64,000 bases of DNA, taken from the NCBI RefSeq assembly GCF_030563405.1, contig NZ_CP130749.1, positions 1,178,001 through 1,242,000 of the forward strand. Direction: 5' to 3'. This DNA comes from Vibrio sp. SNU_ST1. Its GTDB lineage: Bacteria; Pseudomonadota; Gammaproteobacteria; Enterobacterales; Vibrionaceae. Below the pieces are notes generated by a model. The model saw only the letters and a list, made by a program, of their open reading frames with translations. It was not told where the DNA came from and did not search any database. The position numbers were made by a program, and so were the translations under genes. Below, piece after piece: positions 18,122 through 27,247 of the stretch. Each line of letters begins with the position of its first letter. Position 1 is the stretch's first letter.

Positions 18122-18850
18122 ATGAAAAAACATCTGATAAGCGCACTGATTTTAGGCTCACTAATGAGCACAAGTGCCTTCGCTGAGTTAAGCACAGAGC
18201 AGACCCAGCAACTTGAAGAAATTCATCAATTCCTAAAGGAAAATCCTTCTACGATTTCAGGGCTGCATACCAGTTTAGAGCAGTATGTCGCAGGCCAAGC
18301 GCAAGCAAAGAAAGCTCAAGCAGAAAGCCATGATTGGTTATACAACAATGACGCTCACCCAATCACGGGCAACCCAGATGGAAAATCAGTCATCGTTAAC
18401 TTTACCGACTATAACTGCCCTTACTGTAAGCGCTTGGAAAAAGGCTTAGTTAAATTAGCGTCTGAAAATAGTGATATCAAAATCATCAATGTGTACTTAT
18501 CGTTTAAGCAGCAACAAGTAGATGGCCTTGATACCAATGCGGCTCTGTACGCGATGAAAGTATGGAAGGATAATCCAGAAGCCTTCCCTGAAGTCGATAG
18601 ATTACTGATGGCGAAAAGCGGTATTCACTCGAAAAGCTCACTAGAAGCCGTTGCCAAGAAGACGGGAACAGAAGCGGAACTAAAAACAACTCAAGAACAA
18701 AACCAGGTTCTAACCACTAACCATCGAACCTTCAGCGCACTCGGCTTAACGGGCACGCCAACCATGATGATGAACGGAAATATTTTACCAGGATATGTGC
18801 CTTACGACCGACTTAAAGATATCGTGGATGATGCTTTTAATCGTGCGTAG
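18122..18850 (+). CDS. scsC: ScsC, DsbA/DsbG-like periplasmic oxidoreductase
   Basis: A 242-residue periplasmic protein. Signal peptide MKKHLISALILGSLMSTSAF; an N-terminal helical stretch rich in Gln and Ala (residues ~22-75) that in ScsC/DsbC-type proteins mediates oligomerisation; then a thioredoxin fold with NCPYCKR (Cys99, Cys102) and cis-Pro in GLTGTPTMMMNG. Such proteins act as disulfide isomerases or copper-binding chaperones and are kept reduced by ScsB. It follows scsD by 122 bp on the same strand and ends in a terminator, closing the cassette. Order here is B-D-C; Salmonella has B-C-D. Confidence 0.82.
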   Translation: MKKHLISALILGSLMSTSAFAELSTEQTQQLEEIHQFLKENPSTISGLHTSLEQYVAGQAQAKKAQAESHDWLYNNDAHPITGNPDGKSVIVNFTDYNCPYCKRLEKGLVKLASENSDIKIINVYLSFKQQQVDGLDTNAALYAMKVWKDNPEAFPEVDRLLMAKSGIHSKSSLEAVAKKTGTEAELKTTQEQNQVLTTNHRTFSALGLTGTPTMMMNGNILPGYVPYDRLKDIVDDAFNRA

Positions 18851-18885
18851 ATATAGATAAAGACTCGAAAGAGAAGTGAATAAAA

Positions 18886-18916
18886 GCCGACTCGCGCACC
18901 CCGCAGTCGGCGTTTT
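18886..18916 (+). terminator. Terminator of the scs cassette
   Basis: GCCGACT and AGTCGGC pair around a 12-base loop and are followed by GTTTTC. Confidence 0.75.
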
Positions 18917-18995
18917 CATTGTTTGAATAAAGTAGATAGTCCATTTACCTTCAATCTAGATTTAAAGGTGAGTTGAATCCTAAAAACGACCAAAG

Positions 18996-20261
18996 TTAAA
19001 AGGCGTACATTCTTTTGTCCGTTGATAGTTCAAAACAGTACTCTGCGTGCTTTCTAAGGCATTCAAACACTTCTCGGTCCAACTTATAACTATCAACTTG
19101 GCCCGTTAAAATTGTTAGAGTTTCCTCTAGTGTCATACCCTTACGATAGGGGCGAGACTGGGTTAACGCTTGAAACACATCGACTACAGCAACAATTCTA
19201 CTGGGTTGATCTAAATCTTCAGCCGTTTTACCCATCGGATAGCCTGAACCATCTAACCTTTCATGGTGATCGGAAGCCCACTGACACACCTGAGGCGAAC
19301 TAAATAACTCCTGCAGCGCGAATCTAGTGTCGGTCGCATGGCGTTTGATACAACAGTACTCTTCGTCAGTGAGCAAATCTGGCTTATGAAGAATGTCACC
19401 AGGGGTTTGTAGTTTGCCAATATCGTGAACTAAACCAGCTAAATAGAGCTTTCTCTGCGTTGTGTGTGAATAACCAAGTTGTTTAGCTAGATATTCAGAA
19501 AGTTGCCCTACCTTCAACGAGTGCTTGAAAGTAAAAGAACTTTTAGTATCAACGACATTAGCAATAAACTCGGCAAAGGCAACGGTCTCATCCAGCGACA
19601 TTTGTTGAGAGAAAAATGGTACAGGCTCAAAGTTATCTCTCATATTTTCGATGTAAGGGATTTCCATCGAGAACCAAAAATCATCCAGATCGACCAACTC
19701 ACACATGTGCTGTACAAGGTTGGTTTCAAACATCTCATCCGCTTGTTCAGTCAAACGTTCAATAATGTTCGCTTTACTGTCTGGGGTTAGGTTTCCATAA
19801 CGATCAGAAGCAGTTATGCCATATAGATAGTCGACTCTATCGGCAAGCATCACAATGGCGGCCAGCTCCTTTTCTAACTCACTGATATGCATAGCCTTTA
19901 ACTCTACCCAAGGGGTATGATGATAAAGAACTGGCTTAGCGAAAATAGAAAGAACAGGGCACTCCTTTAAAATTTGGTAGCCCTTTTGACAATGGTGATA
20001 AGTCGAGTCGGGAAAAAAACCGGAATTTAGCCGGCGTTGCTCGTCAATTTGCGACACTCCACAGTCGTGAATGAGTCCTAACGAAAACGCGAGCTGCGCC
20101 TGCTCTTCCTCCCATCCCACGCTCAAAGCACATCGATATGCGATGTAACCAACCCTCTGCCCATGATTTTTGCTTTCAAAACCGACGTTATCAAGCGCCT
20201 TAGCAATACCAAACAGAGCTTTTCTTAGATCTACAGTTACCTCTTCACAATTTTGATTCAT
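18996..20261 (-). CDS. HD-GYP protein with a second, N-terminal HD domain
   Basis: A 421-residue soluble protein. The C-terminal half is a complete HD-GYP phosphodiesterase: His247, HDIGK at 279-283, His308, HHERLDGSGYP at 332-342 and the late Asp360 in VVDVF. This class hydrolyses c-di-GMP to pGpG or GMP. The N-terminal half is another HD fold (His33, IHDCG at 64-68, VLYHHTPW near 111-118, Asp141) that lacks the GYP part. No receiver or membrane segment is present, so it probably acts as a free cytosolic enzyme or senses a ligand through the first HD domain. It opens the c-di-GMP-rich part of the window. Confidence 0.88.
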   Translation of the reverse strand: MNQNCEEVTVDLRKALFGIAKALDNVGFESKNHGQRVGYIAYRCALSVGWEEEQAQLAFSLGLIHDCGVSQIDEQRRLNSGFFPDSTYHHCQKGYQILKECPVLSIFAKPVLYHHTPWVELKAMHISELEKELAAIVMLADRVDYLYGITASDRYGNLTPDSKANIIERLTEQADEMFETNLVQHMCELVDLDDFWFSMEIPYIENMRDNFEPVPFFSQQMSLDETVAFAEFIANVVDTKSSFTFKHSLKVGQLSEYLAKQLGYSHTTQRKLYLAGLVHDIGKLQTPGDILHKPDLLTDEEYCCIKRHATDTRFALQELFSSPQVCQWASDHHERLDGSGYPMGKTAEDLDQPSRIVAVVDVFQALTQSRPYRKGMTLEETLTILTGQVDSYKLDREVFECLRKHAEYCFELSTDKRMYAF

Positions 20262-20485
20262 TAACTAAGCCTAGATTTTTATAGTTTTTATATATTTAGG
20301 CTGCTAATAGTAATGCATAGCTAACGAATATACGCACAATTATTGTAAGGTTTAATGAGTTTCGTGATAGATCTAACGTATGACGAAAAACCCGTGCCAC
20401 AAGTGGTTGCATATTAAAAATCATGCGACATTATAGCCTGCCGATTAAAAGGCTCTTAAATCATCAGCCAAAAGGAAAGTAATAC

Positions 20486-21031
20486 ATGTTTAAAAGGGTT
20501 ATCGATGAAGAGTTATCCATCGCTCTGGTTGAAGAGAGTTTCGCTCCACATTACGCGGAAATTTCACAAAGCCAAAATGAGTATCTTAGCCAGTGGTTAG
20601 CATGGCCACCGCACTGCAAAACAGAGCAGGATTTTAGGATCTTCATCCAGCGCTCGCTACATGATTACGCGGAAGGCAAAAGCATGACATGTGCGATTGT
20701 GTACAAAGACAATATCGTCGGTAACTGTAGTTTTAACACCATTGACCACAGCAAACAGAAAGTCACGATAGGTTATTGGTTATCTGAGACTTACCAAGGT
20801 AACGGGATCGTTACGCGCGTAGTTGAGAAGCTCGTTGATATTGCTTTCAATGAGTTAGATATGGAAAAGGTGGAGGTTTCAGCTGCAACTGGCAACCAGA
20901 GTAGTCGCAAGGTTTGTGAGCGCTTACATTTCACATTAGAAGGTATCATAACTCGGAACGAGAACTTAAATGGCCGCATCGTAGATCATGCTATTTATGG
21001 CCTTCATCGTTTAAGCGCCAACAACATCTAA
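20486..21031 (+). CDS. RimJ/RimL-type GNAT acetyltransferase
   Basis: A 181-residue cytosolic N-acetyltransferase. The acetyl-CoA binding stretch is seen in IGYWLSETYQGNGIVTRVVE (motif A, Q/RxxGxG/A) and the later VSAATGNQSSRKVCERLHF, characteristic of RimJ/RimL enzymes that modify ribosomal protein N-termini or small molecules. The start has a strong AAGGAAAG ribosome site. It is a single gene closed by a terminator. Substrate cannot be told; ribosomal protein L7/L12 is one candidate for RimL-like members. Confidence 0.82.
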   Translation: MFKRVIDEELSIALVEESFAPHYAEISQSQNEYLSQWLAWPPHCKTEQDFRIFIQRSLHDYAEGKSMTCAIVYKDNIVGNCSFNTIDHSKQKVTIGYWLSETYQGNGIVTRVVEKLVDIAFNELDMEKVEVSAATGNQSSRKVCERLHFTLEGIITRNENLNGRIVDHAIYGLHRLSANNI

Positions 21032-21100
21032 GCTTGATTTTCTACTTAGTAAATTTTGCAATTGATAGTGAATGATAATTGGTAAGTTAATTAAATTAGT

Positions 21101-21128
21101 AAGCCACGATATTAAACCGTGGCTTTCA
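21101..21128. terminator. Terminator between convergent genes
   Basis: AAGCCACG and CGTGGCTT pair around a 9-base loop, then TTCATTTTT. It separates the GNAT gene from the histidine kinase gene. Confidence 0.8.
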
Positions 21129-21164
21129 TTTTTAAGAGCCTAATTGGTCTCTTACTAAAATCAT

Positions 21165-22514
21165 TTACGTAATCTTTGGGATTAAGATACAGAACTTAGC
21201 ACCACCGCGATTGCTATCGCAGATCCTAATATCCCAAGAAAGCTTCTTAGCCGCTGAAATCGCTATCGCTAGGCCTAATCCTAACCCACCAGTTGCCGAT
21301 GCTCTGCTAGCATCTAAGCGAGAAAACGGAAGGAATACTTCGTCACGCTTATCCACTGGTATTCCGGGACCATTGTCTTCGATGAGAACCAGCCAATTTT
21401 CTGAGTTCTCATCCAGAGTTACCCAGACTTTGTCTAGTGTGTAATTCCCAGCGTTCTTAATCACGTTATCAAAAACCAAACGCGCCATCGAGCAATCACA
21501 CTTAATCTTGCACTCTAGCTTTACTTGGGACTCAAAAATAACATTGTCTAACTCCGAGTAACGGATTCTATCTAAACAATACTCGCGAAGGTCTGCTTTT
21601 ACTTTAACAAGCTCGAAGAAAGAGTTATCCATGACATTCAATTTCGACAGCATGATAATTTCTGACGTGAGGTCGTTGATATCCCCGATGTAAGTATCAA
21701 TATCATCGAAAAAAACCTGATGATGCTCTGGCGCTTCCCGCCTTAAGAGATCCGTCGCCAATTGAATACGGCTTAGCGGTGTGCGGACTTCATGTGGAAT
21801 TGCTTGAGCAAATATATGACTTTGTTTTACTTTGCTCTCAATCTCCTCAGCCATGATATTAAAACTATTAGCTAACTCAGACACTGGATGTATCTCATCT
21901 AACTCCGAACGAGTACTCAGCTTCCCCTTACCAAACTGCTTCTGTTTCTCAACAAGTAACTCTATTCTTTCTTGAAAACGCCTCACAGGTAAGTAAACAC
22001 TTGCTCCGATAGCGAAGATAACGGCCAACAAAAGCCCTATAAAAAAGTTTCTTTCTGAATCTTCATACCATTCAATCTCAGGTGAGAAGAAATCACCTAC
22101 CTCACTGAACACAAAGCTAAACTTAGAATTTGGTAGCTGAAATACTGCCGAATAGAGATTATTTTCACTTAGGTATATCGGTACACTATTTAAGATGGTA
22201 AATAACTCGCATCGTTGGCACGGAGCCTCTCCCGACCAATTCTCCAACAGGTGTAAATTAAAGATGTAAAATTGTTGGTAGCCTGTTCTGTCGAGTTCTT
22301 TATATAGCGAATTTTCTCGGTTGTGTTGACGAACATACTGCTCAGAAAAGTAGATGCCATCATTGAGGAACGTTTCGATCTCGGTTCGTCGCATGTGTCC
22401 TTCACCAAGGTTCCAAAACAAAAATATCGTTGCCGACATCCCAGTCACGATCCCAAGGTACAAACGAGTAAACATAGAAACAGAGCGAAGTTTCACCGCA
22501 ATAGACTTATACAA
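21165..22514 (-). CDS. Sensor histidine kinase, RstB-like, with periplasmic CxxC
   Basis: A 449-residue inner-membrane kinase. Membrane helix 1 at ~15-35, periplasmic sensor ~36-153, helix 2 ~154-174, HAMP to ~230, phospho-acceptor box IPHEVRTPLSRI, N box VFDNVIKNAGNY, G boxes EDNGPGIP and GGLGLGLAIA. Overall plan and length match RstB. The sensor domain contains APCQRCELF (Cys99, Cys102), a pair that could be redox- or metal-responsive. Its gene overlaps the regulator gene by 8 bp. TTG 22514 overlaps that stop; ATG 22475 is the alternative start, just before helix 1. Confidence 0.88.
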   Translation of the reverse strand: MYKSIAVKLRSVSMFTRLYLGIVTGMSATIFLFWNLGEGHMRRTEIETFLNDGIYFSEQYVRQHNRENSLYKELDRTGYQQFYIFNLHLLENWSGEAPCQRCELFTILNSVPIYLSENNLYSAVFQLPNSKFSFVFSEVGDFFSPEIEWYEDSERNFFIGLLLAVIFAIGASVYLPVRRFQERIELLVEKQKQFGKGKLSTRSELDEIHPVSELANSFNIMAEEIESKVKQSHIFAQAIPHEVRTPLSRIQLATDLLRREAPEHHQVFFDDIDTYIGDINDLTSEIIMLSKLNVMDNSFFELVKVKADLREYCLDRIRYSELDNVIFESQVKLECKIKCDCSMARLVFDNVIKNAGNYTLDKVWVTLDENSENWLVLIEDNGPGIPVDKRDEVFLPFSRLDASRASATGGLGLGLAIAISAAKKLSWDIRICDSNRGGAKFCILIPKIT

Positions 22515-23193
22515 CCAGCATATACCCCTTGTTACGAACCGTACGGATCAACTGCTTATCTTTTGCATGCATACGCAGCTTCCGGCGCAACCCTGAAACA
22601 CGCATATCAATAGAGCGGTCGTTAAAGGCATAATCAATACCTCTAAATAACTGGCAACATTGATCTCGAGTAACAACCTGACAAATGTTATTAACAAGAA
22701 GATTTAGAATTTCAAACTCGGCAGAGGTGAGCTTTAGATTCTGTCCATACAGAGTGGCACTTTGAGCTGTACTGTTGATCACAATTTCACCTGGGGTTTC
22801 AGCGGTCATGTCAGGCTCAGCAACAGGGGCTGCGCGACGCAATAGTGCTTCAATCCGAGCCAATAAAGCATGACCACGAATAGGCTTTGCGACGTAATCA
22901 TCCGCGCCAAACTTAAATAAACTAACCTCGCTCATTTCATCGGCAGAGGCCGTCAAAACTAAGATCAATCCGTTGTAGAATTCGCGAGCCTGTCGACAAA
23001 TCTGTGCACCACTCAACCCAGGAAGCATCAAGTCCAACAGAACGAGATCGGGTTCAATACTGCGGATCGCTTCAATTGCCAAATCCCCCTCATGGACAAC
23101 GCTAACATTGTAGCCTTCAGCTTCGAGGTAAAGCGTAGTTAAACGCGCTATCGCCTGGTCATCTTCGACAATCAGCACTTTGGTTTTCGACAT
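22507..23193 (-). CDS. OmpR/RstA-family response regulator
   Basis: A 228-residue regulator. Receiver domain: acidic pair in IVEDDQAI, phospho-acceptor Asp in DLVLLDLMLPG, Thr in LVLTASA and Lys in DDYVAKP. The C-terminal OmpR-type winged helix carries NSTAQSATLYGQNLKLTSAE and IRTVRNKGYMLVV. The best start is ATG 23193 (MSKTKVLIVEDD) with a GGTGAT ribosome site. It is followed by its kinase in an overlapping operon. Likely target sites lie in the divergent gap upstream, where CTTAC motifs recur at helical spacing. Confidence 0.9.
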   Translation of the reverse strand: MSKTKVLIVEDDQAIARLTTLYLEAEGYNVSVVHEGDLAIEAIRSIEPDLVLLDLMLPGLSGAQICRQAREFYNGLILVLTASADEMSEVSLFKFGADDYVAKPIRGHALLARIEALLRRAAPVAEPDMTAETPGEIVINSTAQSATLYGQNLKLTSAEFEILNLLVNNICQVVTRDQCCQLFRGIDYAFNDRSIDMRVSGLRRKLRMHAKDKQLIRTVRNKGYMLVV

Positions 23194-23733
23194 TTCTATC
23201 ACCAGCATTTATTAAAAGCGAGGGCAGTATATATACTGTTCATATATCATCAATATTGTTATTAAAGTCACCAATTTACCGTACGCAAAACATATTAATC
23301 GCTTCTGTACATACACGTTTACAAACCATCGTTCAGCAACAAAAAATGCTCACTTGTTGATTGATTTTCAATCAAAATCGGAAAACTTAGACTCTTAAGC
23401 GCTTACGTTTGCTTACCTTCTTACGTACACTTACATTAAAATATTTTACAAAACTCATTCAAATCAACTTACCACACATTAATAACACAACAGTTAGTAA
23501 CACTGCAAATGAACAAATTGATAGGCTTTATAACCACCATGTTAATTTTACCACCCAGCGAAAACGATTACTTAACCCACCAAATAGTGTTTTCAACCTT
23601 CAAGCATATGCCCACCTCTATAAAATAGAGTGTTCTTCAAGTAACATTTATTCGGTTAATCATTCACTCCAATAATAAACAACCGTGACTTACTGATTAA
23701 ACAAAAGTCACTTTGTCACAAGGCCACTTAAAG
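23194..23733. promoter_or_regulatory. Divergent AT-rich control region with CTTAC direct repeats
   Basis: A gap of 540 bp between the regulator operon and a divergent secreted-protein gene. CTTAC occurs at 23402, 23412, 23420 and 23430 (steps of 10, 8 and 10), the kind of in-phase direct repeat bound by OmpR-type regulators. A TTGATTGA/TCAATCAA hairpin lies at 23357-23375. The open frame at 23409-23675 is Asn/Thr/Leu-rich without a ribosome site and is not called as a gene. Confidence 0.45.
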
Positions 23734-24291
23734 ATGAATAAATCGCTTTTAATGTTACTGACCATGACCGCTTTGTTGGCAACACGAGTCACCGCTGCCC
23801 CTAATAAACATGAGGTGATGAATCAAATCAAAGCGCAAGTAAGCTCTTGGATAGATATTCAAGTCAGGCCACAAAATAGTATTATCCAAAAGATGGTCTT
23901 CAACTGTAATTTCTACCTAACAACCCCAAGCATTAAATCTCCAGATGGCAACGAGAGTAGCTCTGGTTCATATCGCTTCTATTCACATAATGGGGTCGTA
24001 GGCGCGATGACTGAACCTTTCACGACTCAACCCCTTCCAGAATTAACGATGTGCCTTAAAGAAGACTTCGTCGTTACTAGCCAAGATCAAGCTCAGCTAT
24101 TATTTGAAGCCATTGAAACGGTATACACAAGTCATTCAATGTTCGACGATAACTTCCCTAAAGAGATCATCAAGACACCAGATGGTTGGAACTTCATCAA
24201 TGGGGAGGTTTTTGGTGACAATAAAGGCTATGTCATCGAAAGCACCCCGGAAGGAAAAGTGACCAAAATTATCCGTTCATTGAATCTTTAA
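23734..24291 (+). CDS. Secreted hypothetical protein, possible target of the adjacent two-component system
   Basis: A 185-residue exported protein: signal peptide MNKSLLMLLTMTALLATRV with probable cleavage at VTAAP. The mature part has Cys residues in MVFNCNFYLTT and LTMCLKEDF, and a C-terminal GYVIESTPEGKVTKIIRSLN beta hairpin. No family recognised. ATG 23734 is chosen because it starts the signal peptide. It is divergent from the RstAB-like operon across the CTTAC-repeat region, which suggests control by that regulator, a common arrangement for RstAB-like systems and their periplasmic partners. Confidence 0.68.
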   Translation: MNKSLLMLLTMTALLATRVTAAPNKHEVMNQIKAQVSSWIDIQVRPQNSIIQKMVFNCNFYLTTPSIKSPDGNESSSGSYRFYSHNGVVGAMTEPFTTQPLPELTMCLKEDFVVTSQDQAQLLFEAIETVYTSHSMFDDNFPKEIIKTPDGWNFINGEVFGDNKGYVIESTPEGKVTKIIRSLNL

Positions 24292-24452
24292 ACGCTATTT
24301 TTTTCGCTAATTTATCTTTAGCGCCTGATTTTTCTTAAACACATAGCTCCTTCATGGCTGTTAAAGATCAGAGTTCAATTTGATAGACGCACTGCCAAAG
24401 CACGACATCTGTCTACATAAATCGATTAAAGTATGAGTTCCCCGAATTTATT

Positions 24453-26396
24453 ATGATGACCAGCTACCAACCTTTCGAACATCTAAAGTGTCCTATCTGG
24501 ATATATGACATTGATAATAAGCGAATAACCTGGGCAAACAGCAGTGCCCTCCCTCTTTGGGAGTCTGAATCTCTATTTGAACTGACCTCACGCGATTTTG
24601 GTGTTGAAATGTCAAAGGCGATCGAAGCAACGCTTGAAGAATATCAAAGACAATTTCTGCGAAATCAAAGTGTAAAGACTTGGTGGAACTTCACACCAAA
24701 ATACATTTCTAAACGCGCACTATGTCTTTTCTCTGGAATCCCATTACCCGATGGCCGAACAGGGATGCTAGCGCAAGTCATCGCAGAAGAAGAGAGCTTA
24801 AAACGCGATCTCACTTACTCTGATGGTTCTAATCTCTCTCTTTTATTTGACAAAGTGGGAGGCGTAGTGAGTGCAAACTCCGCTTTTTCTAAAAACTACG
24901 GCTCACCGTTTAGTCGCCTATCCGATTTTGTTTCAAGCGAAGAAGTTGCAGACCAATGGTTATTTTCAGCTCGTAAAGGTCGAGACATTTTGGAGGAAGT
25001 CAGCTGTCAAATTGAAAATAAAACCCACTACTTTGATGTCCATGGGAAGTGGTTGTTTGACAAAAGTGAATTGCTATTAAACCTAACCTGTACCACGAAG
25101 CAAAAAGAAAATTTGATTAAAGCTCGATATAACGCAGAGCACGACTGTCTCACTGAGCTCTACAACCGCCGCGGGATCACCAAAAGACTAGAATCTAGTA
25201 TTGCCTGTCGCTCGCCCTTTGAATTGATGTTTGTTGACCTTGATGGCTTTAAGTTGGTGAATGACACTTATGGGCATAGTGTTGGTGACCAACTACTCAA
25301 AAAAGTTGGCAAGCGTCTTAAACAGATCCTCGACGAAACATGCACAATTGGTCGCTTTGGTGGTGATGAGTTCATCGTTATTGCTCACGCCCGAAAAAAT
25401 CAAAATATCCCGTTACTCTGCTCTCGCATTATCGATTCTTTGAACAAAAGCTTCCAAATAAAAGGAATTGGTACCTTATCTGTAGGTTGCAGCATAGGTT
25501 CTGCTCATTATCCAGATAATGCCACGGATAAAGAATCATTGTTAAAACAGGCCGGAATGGCGATGCATATTGCCAAAGCCAATGGTCGAAACCGCTTCCA
25601 AACCTTTACTCCAAATTTAGCGCAGATTCTGCATCGGCAAGTAGAGATACGCCATAGGTTAACTCTGGCACTAGAATGTGATGACCTCAATCTTCATTAC
25701 CAACCGATAATGGACACCAATAACGACAAAGTTAAAGGGTTTGAAGCCTTACTAAGATGGTCGGACAAAGATCTTGGCAACATCAAGCCTGATGAATTTA
25801 TTAGCCTAGCGGAAGAAACCGGACAGATAGTTCCACTCGGAAAGTGGGTTCTTAATTCTGCACTTAAGCAGCTGTCGATATGGCACCGAGAATTTGATGA
25901 CGAATTGATAATGAGCATCAATATCTCGTGTATTCAGATGCACACTACTTTTGCAGAGCAGCTATCGGCAATGCTCAACTTCTACAACATACAACCTAAA
26001 AGTATCGCCCTTGAGATCACTGAATCCTCAATGATCTTCAAACACGGTGAAGTCAGACAAGCATTAGACGATATTTCAGCGCTAGGAGTTGAGCTACACC
26101 TTGACGACTTCGGCACTGGCTACTCCTCACTCTCGATGTTACATGACTTGCCAATTAGTACCGTTAAGCTAGATAAGAGCTTCGTCCATGGTACCTATAA
26201 AGGGAGCAAAGCGATTGTCCAAGCCACCCATGCTATCTGTGAAAAATTGGGGCTTAAGGTGGTTGCGGAAGGCGTAGAAACTGAAACACAAAAAGCTTTC
26301 TTAACCAGTTGCGGATATCAATATTTACAGGGATTTCTGTTCAGCAAACCTATCCCACCCGATGAAGTCGAAATGCGATTTTTGTCTAGTAGATAA
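24453..26396 (+). CDS. PAS-GGDEF-EAL bifunctional c-di-GMP enzyme
   Basis: A 647-residue cytosolic protein. Residues ~8-220 contain one or two PAS-like sensor segments (CPIWIYDIDNKRITWAN). The GGDEF domain is intact at the active site (GRFGGDEFIVI, ~302) but lacks an RxxD inhibitory site at the usual position. The EAL domain is complete: FEALLRW near 431, INISCIQ, EITES, DDFGTGYSS, KLDKSFV, EGVET and LQGFLFSKP. It could both make and degrade c-di-GMP, with balance set by the PAS input. Single gene; a long inverted repeat follows it. The ribosome site is weak. Confidence 0.9.
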   Translation: MMTSYQPFEHLKCPIWIYDIDNKRITWANSSALPLWESESLFELTSRDFGVEMSKAIEATLEEYQRQFLRNQSVKTWWNFTPKYISKRALCLFSGIPLPDGRTGMLAQVIAEEESLKRDLTYSDGSNLSLLFDKVGGVVSANSAFSKNYGSPFSRLSDFVSSEEVADQWLFSARKGRDILEEVSCQIENKTHYFDVHGKWLFDKSELLLNLTCTTKQKENLIKARYNAEHDCLTELYNRRGITKRLESSIACRSPFELMFVDLDGFKLVNDTYGHSVGDQLLKKVGKRLKQILDETCTIGRFGGDEFIVIAHARKNQNIPLLCSRIIDSLNKSFQIKGIGTLSVGCSIGSAHYPDNATDKESLLKQAGMAMHIAKANGRNRFQTFTPNLAQILHRQVEIRHRLTLALECDDLNLHYQPIMDTNNDKVKGFEALLRWSDKDLGNIKPDEFISLAEETGQIVPLGKWVLNSALKQLSIWHREFDDELIMSINISCIQMHTTFAEQLSAMLNFYNIQPKSIALEITESSMIFKHGEVRQALDDISALGVELHLDDFGTGYSSLSMLHDLPISTVKLDKSFVHGTYKGSKAIVQATHAICEKLGLKVVAEGVETETQKAFLTSCGYQYLQGFLFSKPIPPDEVEMRFLSSR

Positions 26397-26405
26397 CTCG
26401 GCTCT

Positions 26406-26438
26406 AAGGGGTTTACTTACCAAAGGGGTTTACTTACC
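26406..26438. repeat. 16-bp unit duplicated at period 17
   Basis: AAGGGGTTTACTTACC at 26406 and 26423, directly after the GGDEF-EAL stop codon. Confidence 0.85.
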
Positions 26439-26515
26439 AAAGCAATTAAATTCCCCAAGCGCAATATAATTATGTAAATGCTTAAATGCTATCAACTATA
26501 CCGATTACGTAAATT

Positions 26516-26562
26516 TTACAACTAACCAAAGTCTAGACAGTTTACACTTTGGTTAGTTGTAA
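26516..26562. terminator. 17-bp perfect inverted repeat, terminator-like
   Basis: TTACAACTAACCAAAGT at 26516-26532 pairs with its complement at 26546-26562 around a 13-base loop. It follows the GGDEF-EAL gene by 120 bp. The T tract is poor, so a protein-binding or processing role is also possible. Confidence 0.55.
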
Positions 26563-27247
26563 TTAAATTACTCCCCAATACCACATTAATATAACTATCA
26601 ATATTAAACCAGCCAAAGTATACCCACTTACAATATGCCCTGAAAAATAACACTAGATATTACCTTCTCTTGTTGACTGGGTGCTCTTGGGTTTATTTCC
26701 TTTATTTACATAAACTTAAATAACACAAACTTAAGTGACATTAAAATAAAATCAAGCCATCCTTATATAAACAGTCCTATAACAGAAGTAAAAACAAGTT
26801 CAATAGAAATTAAAACTATATTATCAAAATTAACAATAAGGGACCATGTCGAGATAATCATAAAAAAAACCGGGGTTAACTGACATATAAATAATTTAAT
26901 CGTATAAAACCAAAAGCTAAATTAGCTTTCCAATGGGAAATCACAAAAATTATAGAACAAGACAAAAAGTTAAAATCCAGCCCCTAGAAATGGATAAATA
27001 CCAAAATAAATGGATAAATCCACTTTAACCCTTGTAAATCATCGACTTTTATTTATAAATTCAAGTTTTGGGTGAACATCTCTATAACCTGTCATTGACC
27101 CCAAAAATCTGCGATTAGTATCACCATCTTGAGAGAAATAGTGACATTTTAGTTATGTTATTTAGAAAGGACTCTTAGGTTGAATGAAAATCCCAGCATC
27201 ACATATCAATCACGTAAATATAATAACTATCGCTTAGGAGTTGAGCT

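Larger units (their letters stand above)
26397..27247. promoter_or_regulatory. Long AT-rich intergenic region with duplication and inverted repeat
   Basis: 851 bp without a convincing gene. It begins with two copies of a 16-bp unit AAGGGGTTTACTTACC at 26406 and 26423, then a 17-bp inverted repeat (next entry), and continues as very AT-rich DNA up to the winged-helix/EAL gene. A region this long and AT-rich ahead of a single gene suggests a complex promoter, H-NS silencing, or an unseen small RNA; none is proven. Confidence 0.5.

Noticed and set aside
23409..23675. 88-codon open frame between the two-component operon and secreted protein
   Set aside because: No ribosome site, Asn/Thr-rich low-complexity composition, and it overlaps the likely regulatory repeats.
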